Assembly: GCF_963259705.1 (NCBI RefSeq)
Contig: NC_081840.1
Span: forward strand, 3,529,062 to 3,593,061
DNA length: 64,000 nt
Reading direction: 5' to 3'
Source of the DNA: Myotis daubentonii
Lineage: Eukaryota > Chordata > Mammalia > Chiroptera > Vespertilionidae
Under the pieces are notes generated by a model, which made no database searches, was not told the DNA's origin, and saw nothing but the letters and a program-made list of their open reading frames with translations. This document shows positions 56,972 to 64,000 of this stretch, piece by piece; the stretch's first letter is position 1; the number at the start of each line of letters is the position of its first letter. The position numbers were made by a program, and so were the translations under genes.

Positions 56972-58490
56972 CCTGCTGTGGCTCCCTGGTGCCATCACAT
57001 GAGCGTTCAGTGTTGGTCTGTCTTCGGCCGGTCACCCCACGCTGCATCCCTTTATGAACGAGTGGGTCCCTCCCGAGGCCCAGCTTTGCATCTGCATCTG
57101 AATCCTGGGTAGGAATCGGTTAAATAAAGACCCTGGACCCCTGCCTTGTAGATGCTGGTTCTGGAGGGGCCTGGGAAGCTGCAGGTGAAAGAGAACCAGT
57201 GTCCCCTGAGCTGGGGGACCCATGGACCTGCTGGCCTGTCATGATCCCAATGCCCACGTCCTCAGGTGGCCCCTGGGGTGAGGGTGGGTGACAGGAAGGT
57301 GAGCACCAGGGCCTCTGACTTCCAGACCCGTGGCTGCCCCGTGGGGTCGCGGCCTCTGACCTGGGAGGCTCAGCTGAGCAGCTCTGGGACCTCCGCCCCC
57401 TGGGCCCCCTCCGAGCTCTGCCCCAGCAACAGTCGACTTTGAGGGTTTCTGCAGCATCGGATCGGCCGCTCTGGGTGCCTCTCCGGCTGGTGGTCCTTGG
57501 AGGCAGCCCTGCTTACAAGCAGGGGCTCAGGGCTTCCGGCGGAACCCGGGCTCAGCGCCCAGCCCCACCGTTTCCTGCTGGTTTATCCTGAGAGAGACGC
57601 GTGTACCCAGTGTCTGATTCGGGGAGACTGGTGTGGTGTGTCAGGGTGTCAGCCTCACGCCCTCACTTCCTCGGGCTGACCTTGAGTTTGCAGCAGTGAC
57701 CTTGACCTCCTCCATGGAATTACCTTCGGCATGGCCCTCGCTCAGGGCCTTCTCTGCAGCCGCCCCACTCTTCCTGCGGGAGAGGCGGTCCCCAGGGGCA
57801 GAGAGGCGCCGGGCCGACCGAGCAGGGCCCCTGGGGCTTCTGTCCTCTAATGGGGGATTACAGGCAGCATCGGCCTGGGACTCGAGGCCCCGGGGGAGCC
57901 CCGGGCTCCTTGCTGTCGATTAAACATCCCCCCTCGTCTCCCCTTGGCCCTGAGACCAGGGTCCTGGTGGGCTCCACCTCCTGCTCCCACACTCACCGAG
58001 GGGGTCACAATCCCCTTTCCTCGGCGGAGCTTCTGCCAACCTGGATCAGAATGGCGCCGGGAAAAGTCTCGGAGAGCGGTCCTGCACATGGGAATGGGCT
58101 GCAGCAAAGTGCGGCGCCTGGCCTGCACGTGGCTGTAAGCAAGCGGCTCTGTGCAGTTCACAGAGGCCCACGTGGGCGTGGAGGAAAGAGGGGTGCAGGC
58201 AGCTCAGAGGGCCCCCCCATCCCAGGAACCCGTGTCTCTGTCCGTGGTGCTGAGCCACCCCCCCCCCCCCCCCCCGCCCCCACCAGGTTCCCTTGCTTCT
58301 GTTGATGCTGGTGACTCTTTACCCAACTTCCTGGGAGTTTCCCGGCTGGTGGAGAAGGCGGGAGAGTGTGAGGACGGGGAGAAGGCTGGGCAAAGGCGGT
58401 GGCAGCAGTCCAGCCACGAAGGACTGGGAGGCAGAGAAATCGCCTCCCCACATACCCGCTGTTGCCCAGAAAGATTTTTCTCTCTAGGAC
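56972..58490 (+). other. GC-rich intergenic sequence
   Basis: No gene recognised. Contains an 18-base C run (58258-58275) and many accidental open frames. Confidence 0.5.
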
Positions 58491-58499
58491 AGTGGTTCT

Positions 58500-58701
58500 C
58501 AACCTTCTGGCCCTTTAAATACAGTTCCTCATGCTGTGACCCAACCCGAAAATCATTTTCGTTGCTACTTCATAATTCTAATGTTGCTACTGTGATGAAT
58601 CGTCATGTAAATATCTGATATGCAGGATGGTCTTAGGCGACCCCTGTGAAAGGGTCGTTCCACCGCCAAAGGGGTCGCGACCCACAGGTTGAGAACCGCT
58701 G
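58500..58701 (-). mobile_element. SPIN-like hAT miniature element, copy 2
   Basis: CAGTGGTTCTCAACCTTCTG to CCACAGGTTGAGAACCGCTG, the reverse of copy 1, including GGTCGCGACCCACAGG. A perfect 8-bp duplication CTCTAGGA flanks it at 58492-58499 and 58702-58709. Confidence 0.93.
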
Positions 58702-59094
58702 CTCTAGGAGTGAGTGGAAATGTGGCGTCTGGGACCACCCACATGCGACTCATGGTAGAGAGGAGTGTTTATCTCCACCCCAGCCTGGGGCTGGGCCCCA
58801 GGGTCCGGGCTCCGGATTCATCCTTCCAAGCCCAGCCGGATCTCTGCAGGAAGCGCCCCCGTCCAGGCAGAGCTGGTCATCCGTCCCCCGCTCCTTGCAA
58901 ATCTCACTTACGTTGCCTTTCACTTTAAATGACCACAATGTGCCTGGCAGGGGCTGGGCGTCGCTGATCTCTGTACCCCAAGCTTGAGCTGGGACCCAAG
59001 CAGACCAGAGGTGTCGCGCGGACAAGCACTCTCCGTGCTGTCCGCCGGCCCAGCCCTGGGATCACCTGCCTGTCCACCCTACCTCCTGTCTTTT

Positions 59095-59303
59095 CAATTT
59101 TTTAAAATACTTTTAAATTGATTTCAGAGAGGAAGGAAGAGGGAGGAAGAGGGAGAGAAACATCAGTGATGAGAATCATTGATTGACTGCCTGCTGCACG
59201 TCGCCCACTGGGGATGGAGCCTGCAACCCGGGCCTGTGCCCTGACCGGGAATGGAACCGTGACCTCCTGGCTCATAGGTCGACGCTCAACCACCGAGCCA
59301 CCT
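59095..59303 (-). mobile_element. Ves SINE
   Basis: Reverse copy with TTTTAAATTGATTTCAGAGA and head CAACCACCGAGCCACC; CCTGTCTT occurs on both sides as a short duplication. Confidence 0.9.
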
Positions 59304-59693
59304 GTCTTGAAGAGAACGGCCCACGGGGACCCACCTGCTGGCCCCACACTGGTCACCCTGCTGCATTCGGCCTGTGGCTGGACCCCTGCCACCTGCCTGC
59401 CTGCAGATCTCTATTCCCAGGGCTGCCAGAGAGGTGGGGCCGGTCCACCCGGGCACACGGAAGCCGAGGCACATGGAGGGGACGGCTTCCCCCAGGCAAC
59501 GCGCTCTGCCTCGGCGGCCCGCCATCCAGTCTCCCCAGCCTCGGTCCAGCCGGGGTTCCTTTTTGTTCCTCCCGTGTTTTGAGGCATTTCCGAAACAGCC
59601 ACTGCTGTCTGAACCTCTGAAGAGGCCCGTGCCCCTTCGCTGGGGGGAGAGGCCTCACTGCTCCGGCCTGGCCTCGGCCATGCTCTGGCTTCT

Positions 59694-59911
59694 TTTTATG
59701 TTGATATTTTTATTGATTTCTGAAAGGAAGGGAGAGGGAGAGAGGTAGAAACATCAATGATGAGAGAGAATCATGGATCGGCTGCCTCCTGCACGCCCAC
59801 TGCCGGGGGCCGATGCCCACAACCATGGCATGTGCCCTGACTGACCGGGAATCGAACTGTGACCTCCTGGTTCATAGGTCGATGCTCAACGACTGAGCCA
59901 CACCAGCCAGG
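59694..59911 (-). mobile_element. Ves SINE
   Basis: Reverse copy, TTTTTATTGATTTCTGAAAG to GAGCCACACCAGCCAGG. Flanked by CATGCTCTGGCTTCT (59679-59693) and CATGTTCTGGTTTCT (59912-59926), a 15-bp duplication with two mismatches. Confidence 0.92.
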
Positions 59912-60269
59912 CATGTTCTGGTTTCTGATGCTTCCACACGGAACCTCCCCTCTCCCGTGACCTGGACCCAGACCTGATTGCACATCTGCTGTGCGCCAGG
60001 CACTCACAGCAGCCTCCCTGCTCAGGGGACATCCTGGCCCCACGTTAGAGAAGATCCGAGAGCTGCCAGGGTGAGGGGCTCGCTCCGGGTCGGACAGGGC
60101 CACTGCAGAACGAAGCCGACCCGGGTGAGCTCCACCGCTGCCTCACGCTCCTTCGGCCTGGAGCCTCTCATTACCGAGGCCTGGGGACCATCTGGCCGGG
60201 CGGCTAGAGCAGCCGATCTGTGGGAGGAGCCGCCCTGTGATTTCTTCTCTCGGAGGTTCCCAGGGTTAT

Positions 60270-60470
60270 TTTTTTCCTCCTTCCCAAACGCCCAGGCTGC
60301 CGTGTTCCCACCTGAGGTCATTAGCCTCAGCTCAGGTTCAAAAACACAGTGTTTGTGTCCATTCGTCTAATTGCCAGGAACCATCAAGCCCTCATTACCA
60401 GCCGCCTAATTATTCTGAAAACCAGCATATTATCCTGTGGAACAATTAGAAGCATTTGCCACACCTGCCG
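60270..60470. promoter_or_regulatory. Candidate conserved non-coding element
   Basis: Repeat-free island including GAGGTCATTAGCCTCAGC, CGTCTAATTGCCAGG, GCCGCCTAATTATTCTG and GGAACAATTAGAAGC, a close series of homeodomain cores (TAATTG, TAATTA, CAATTA). Inference from motif texture only. Confidence 0.4.
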
Positions 60471-60803
60471 GGGGACAGGAGGGAACCCTGGCTCGAGGCA
60501 GGTGGAGGGGAGGGGGCCGGGCTGCTCTGGGAAAAAGCAAGCTGTCTGCAGGCGCCGGCCTGAGACAAGGGAACCAGGAGGTGCCCACCCACCTGCTCTG
60601 ATTATCTTCCGTCTCCCCCCCCCCCCCCCCACTTGCAAAGCCACTAACAAGTGTTTCCCCTTAATGAGCAGGGCGGATGGGACCCCACCGGCCGGCCGGA
60701 GGGGACGTCCGTCGTTACAGAGCGATCCTAATTGTCACCACTCGGCCTGAGTAAAAGCCTTACCTGGTTGGTAAACAGAGCGGCCTGGGCGGTTTCTGAG
60801 AAG

Positions 60804-60809
<6 letters not shown>

Positions 60810-60863
<54 letters not shown>

Positions 60864-61253
60864 TTTTTTTTTTTTTTTTTTTATTGCTTAAAGTATTACA
60901 AAGGGTATTACATATGTATCCATTTTATCCCCCCGCCCTAGACAGTCCCCTAGCCTCCCCTATCACCCAGTGTCTTATGTCCATTGGTTATGCTTATATG
61001 CATGCATACAAGTCCTTTAGTTGATCTCTTACCCGCCTACCTCCTGCCCCCCAACCCTCCCCGGCCTTCCCACTGCAGTTTGACAATCTGTTTGAGGCAT
61101 GGAAGACAGTATGGAGTTTCCTTAAAAAACTGAAAATGGAACTCCCATTTGACCCTGTGATCCCACTTCTAGGAATATATCCCAAGAAACCAGAAACACC
61201 AATCAGAAAGGATATATGCACCCCTATGTTCATAGCAGCACAATTCACCATAG
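60810..61253 (-). mobile_element. Young L1, 5'-inverted (twin-primed), with about 75-nt A tail
   Basis: A nearly pure T run (60807-60882, the A tail on the - strand) is followed by antisense L1 3' UTR, then from about 61100 by L1 ORF2 3' sequence in the opposite, sense orientation (TTAAAAAACTGAAAATGGAA, CCACTTCTAGGAATATATCC). A 14-bp perfect duplication CTGAGAAGAGCTTT flanks it (60796-60809 and 61254-61267). Confidence 0.93.
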
Positions 61254-61267
61254 CTGAGAAGAGCTTT

Positions 61268-62048
61268 GAACCTGAGCCAAGTGCCTGTGCTTGTTCGTGC
61301 CGGAAGCATCCTGCACTGTGACCCCTGACCCTGACCCCTCATGCTGGGGGCTCCTTCTGGGGTGCGGGAAGTGACTCAGGGGCGGCCCTGCGGGGGGGGG
61401 AGGGCTTTGTCCACATGGCAGTCTGACATGCACCCCAGAACTGGAAGGTCTGGAGTGGAAGAGGCTTGCTAGTTGGCTCCTGCAACCCCCTGATTATTGA
61501 TAAGGGGGCTCGTCCGCAGAGGTGGGATCATTCTCGGTGAGCACCAGGCATGCAGGGCGGGGAGGGGCGAGGGAGGGACGGCCGGTGGCAGGGGCAGCCG
61601 CCGTCCACCAGGCCCCTGACCTGTTCCCAGTGCTTCAGTGGGTTGAGCCACATGGTGCTCCTTTGAGTCACTTACTCTGCTTCTCCCCCATTTTACAGGT
61701 GAGGAAACTGAGGCACAGAGCATTGAAGCAGCATACCCACGGTTCTACGTAGCTCGTAAGTAGCAGAGCTGAGAGTGGAACGCAGGTGGTCCGGCCCCAT
61801 GGCCAATGCCTCAGTGATTCTGCACCACCTCCATGCACTGCCCAACCTCACCCAGCACCAAGCACAGCCCCCACCCTGCGAGACTGTCCCCTGGGTCACT
61901 GTGACACCAGCAGGAAGTGGAAGCCTCGGGGCCCTCCGTGCCGCAGCCCCCAGCAGCATGGCACCAGAGGGGAATGGGCAGCGGATGTGCAGGGCCTCTA
62001 GGCACCAGCCTGGCTGCACCAGGTAGCTGGGGTCCAGGAGGTCTTGGT
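61268..62048 (+). other. GC-rich intergenic sequence with a MIR
   Basis: A MIR relic lies near 61670-61800 (CCCCCATTTTACAGGTGAGG, AACTGAGGCACAGAGCATTG). The rest shows nothing recognisable. Confidence 0.55.
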
Positions 62049-62299
62049 GGGGGTTAGGGTTAGGGTTATGGTTAGGGTTTAGGATGAGTGTTAGTGTTAG
62101 GGTTAGTGTTAGGGTTAGGGTTAGTGTTAGGGTTAGGGTTAGTATTAGGGTTAGGGTTAGTGTTAGGGTTAGGGTTAGTGTTAGGGTTAGGGTTAGGGTT
62201 TAGGATGAGTGTTAGGGTTAGGGTTAGTGTTAGGGTTAGGGTTAGTGTTAGGGTTAGGGTTTATGATGAGTGTTAGTATTAGGGTTAGGGTTAGCTGTT
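62049..62299 (+). repeat. Interstitial telomeric repeat (TTAGGG)n, degenerate, left block
   Basis: About 250 bp of TTAGGG with a regular TTAGTG variant, giving an 18-bp higher-order unit TTAGGGTTAGGGTTAGTG, plus GTTTAGGATGAGTG interruptions at three places. The open frame of repeated Leu-Gly-Leu-Val is an artefact. Confidence 0.96.
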
Positions 62300-62867
62300 T
62301 TTTTTTTTGTTTGTTTTTTGTTTTTATTGCTTAAAGTATTACAAAGGGTATTACATATGTATTCATTTTATCCCCCCGCCCTAGCCAGTCCCCTAGCCTC
62401 CCCTATCACCCAGTGTCTTATGTCCATTGGTTATGCTTATATGCATGCATACAAGTCCTTTAGTTGATCTCTTACCCCCCTACCTCCTGCCCCCCAACCC
62501 TCCCCGGCCTTCCCGCTGCAGCTCGACAATCTGTTTGAGGCAGCTCTGCCTCTGTATCTATTATTGTTCAAAAGTTTATAATGGTCTCTATTGTCCACGA
62601 ATGAGTGAGATCATGTGGTATTTTTCCTTTATTGACTGGCTTATTTCACTTAGCATAATGCTCTCCAGTTCCATCCATGACGTTGCAAATGGTAAGAGTT
62701 CCTTCCTTTTTACAGCAGCATAGTATTCCATCGTGTAGATGTACCACAGTTTTCTAATCCATTCATCTACTGATGGGCACTTAGGCTGTTTCCAGATCTT
62801 AGCTATGGTGAATTGTGCTGCTATGAACATAGGGGTGCATATATCCTTTCTGATTGGTGTTTCTGGT
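62300..62867 (-). mobile_element. Young L1, 5'-truncated, inside telomeric repeat
   Basis: T-rich tail, then the same antisense L1 3' UTR as the 60.8-kb copy, continuing uninverted to GGTGTTTCTGG. A 15-bp perfect duplication TTAGGGTTAGCTGTT flanks it at 62285-62299 and 62868-62882. Confidence 0.93.
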
Positions 62868-62930
62868 TTAGGGTTAGCTGTTAAGTTCGTGTTTAGGGTT
62901 AGGTTCATGGTTAGGGTTAGTGTTTGGGAG
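62868..62930 (+). repeat. Interstitial telomeric repeat, right block
   Basis: TTAGGGTTAGCTGTTAAG then TTTAGGGTTAGGTTCATGG and GTTAGGGTTAGTGTT: the decayed continuation of the left block, separated by the L1. Confidence 0.9.
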
Positions 62931-64000
62931 ACTCCAACTGCCTTTCCCTTTCCCCTCACTCCCTCTCTCTCATCCTGTTTCCAGGATGAAGCACAGGACA
63001 CAGGGTGAATGTAAGGGTTTGGAGCGCTGAGCTTTAGTGTGAAATGGGAGCTCTCACCTCACCTGCTCAGGACCCTCGGGGACTTCAGCACTTTGGCTGG
63101 TGGGGTGACAACCATGCAACAGCGGAGTGGGAGGAGGCAGAAACGCGTGTGGACAGCGTGGGAGTGGGTCCCGCCCAGGGTGGAGGCTCTCACACAGCTG
63201 CTGTTGCTTTAAACAAGACGTGATGCGGACCGCGGTTCGCCCCTTATTGCGGAGGCCTTGCTGGCTTCGTGTGATGGTTGAGATGGCGACTCTGGCATCT
63301 GGTCGGTTCTCTACTCTGTGAACTTGGGAAAGGATTGTCGGAGGGTCTCTAAGGAGCGGACACGTCTCTGCCCGGGGTCCAGGCAGCCTGCTGGCCCGTT
63401 TCTAGACGAGAACATGGAGGCCCCAGGCGCCAAGGAGCTTGGCCCTGTGGTGCGGAGAGAATTCGAAGGAAGATAAGCTGGTGACAGTCCCGTGGACCAT
63501 CCTTTTGTGGCACTTTTTTTACCTTATTGTTATTCTTGGCTACATGTGAGCCCTTTAGATCAACCTGCTCTTTATGGGCCACAGTGACAACCATCTGTCC
63601 CTGACCCAGCCTCTAACTCCAATTCCTGTGCCCAGCGGCGGTCACTGTCCACTGTCTAAGGTCCTCCTGACACTCACCTTTCTCTGAAACATTACACAGA
63701 CATGTAATAGACATATTAAGTATATGTAATAAATCTCCTCTATATAATGTCTTTCTGTATACATTTTCTTTTAGGGACTGTATGGAAATAGTGGGCCTAC
63801 CTCACTACCCATCCCTCTCTCTGCTTATCCAAGCTTCTAGCCCTCATCGGACTGGCTCTACTGCTCAGGAGAACGCCGACACATGCCCTAGCGTGTGACT
63901 CCGTGTAGCCGACCTGGTCACCGGGGGCTTTAGTTTTTTCATTGGTGAAGTGGCCCTTAGCATGCATTTCAGAGAATTGTTTTAAGGATGAGAGTAGATT
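62931..64000 (+). other. Intergenic sequence to window end
   Basis: No gene, RNA or clear transposon recognised. AT content rises after about 63.6 kb. Confidence 0.5.

Noticed and set aside
62088..62276. Frame of repeated Leu-Gly-Leu-Val resembling a membrane peptide
   Set aside because: Translation of the degenerate TTAGGG array.

Overview
The window is mammalian nuclear DNA, most likely from a vesper bat (Vespertilionidae). The evidence is the mobile-element mix: many tRNA-derived Ves SINEs, non-autonomous HeliBat-type Helitrons (5' TC, 3' CTAG, inserted between A and T), recent hAT miniature elements including two SPIN-like copies, a mariner MITE and recent LINE-1 insertions. Helitron amplification in mammals is known from vesper bats, and SPIN is known from Myotis among other vertebrates. 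No species name can be given from sequence alone.

Left part (1 to about 37.4 kb, AT-rich): the window opens inside an intron of VRK1 (vaccinia-related kinase 1, a cellular nuclear Ser/Thr kinase) on the + strand. Eleven exons with canonical GT-AG borders carry codon 54 through the stop codon at 37226-37228. They total 1031 coding bases, exactly what remains of the 396-residue human protein after residue 53. The catalytic motifs HGD and DYG are intact and the frame never breaks, so the gene looks functional. The 5' exons, including the glycine loop, lie beyond the left edge. A polyadenylation signal follows at 37372. The introns are packed with transposons, and one of them (26.1-32.0 kb) holds non-repetitive stretches that look like conserved regulatory DNA.

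Right part (about 37.4 to 64 kb, increasingly GC-rich): I find no convincing protein-coding gene. In human, VRK1 is followed by a long gene desert reaching towards BCL11B, and this region fits that. It holds old L1, L2 and MIR relics, SINEs, a 1.65-kb minisatellite of about 22-bp units (45.1-46.8 kb), a CCAT microsatellite (49.6-49.9 kb), a degenerate interstitial telomeric TTAGGG array split by a young L1 (62.0-62.9 kb), and a 5'-inverted L1 (60.8-61.25 kb). Several AT-rich complex islands in GC-rich surroundings (42.5, 50.7-51.4, 56.0 and 60.3 kb) are candidate long-range enhancers.

Many long open frames here are not genes. Those over the minisatellite, the CCAT repeat and the TTAGGG array are open only because the repeat unit lacks stop codons. 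The strongest second-look items are the exact target-site duplications that let individual transposition events be read: SPIN nested in an older hAT, shared TCTA-core 8-bp targets for five hAT insertions, L1 twin priming, and L1 into telomeric repeat. The island-like non-coding sequences near VRK1 come next.
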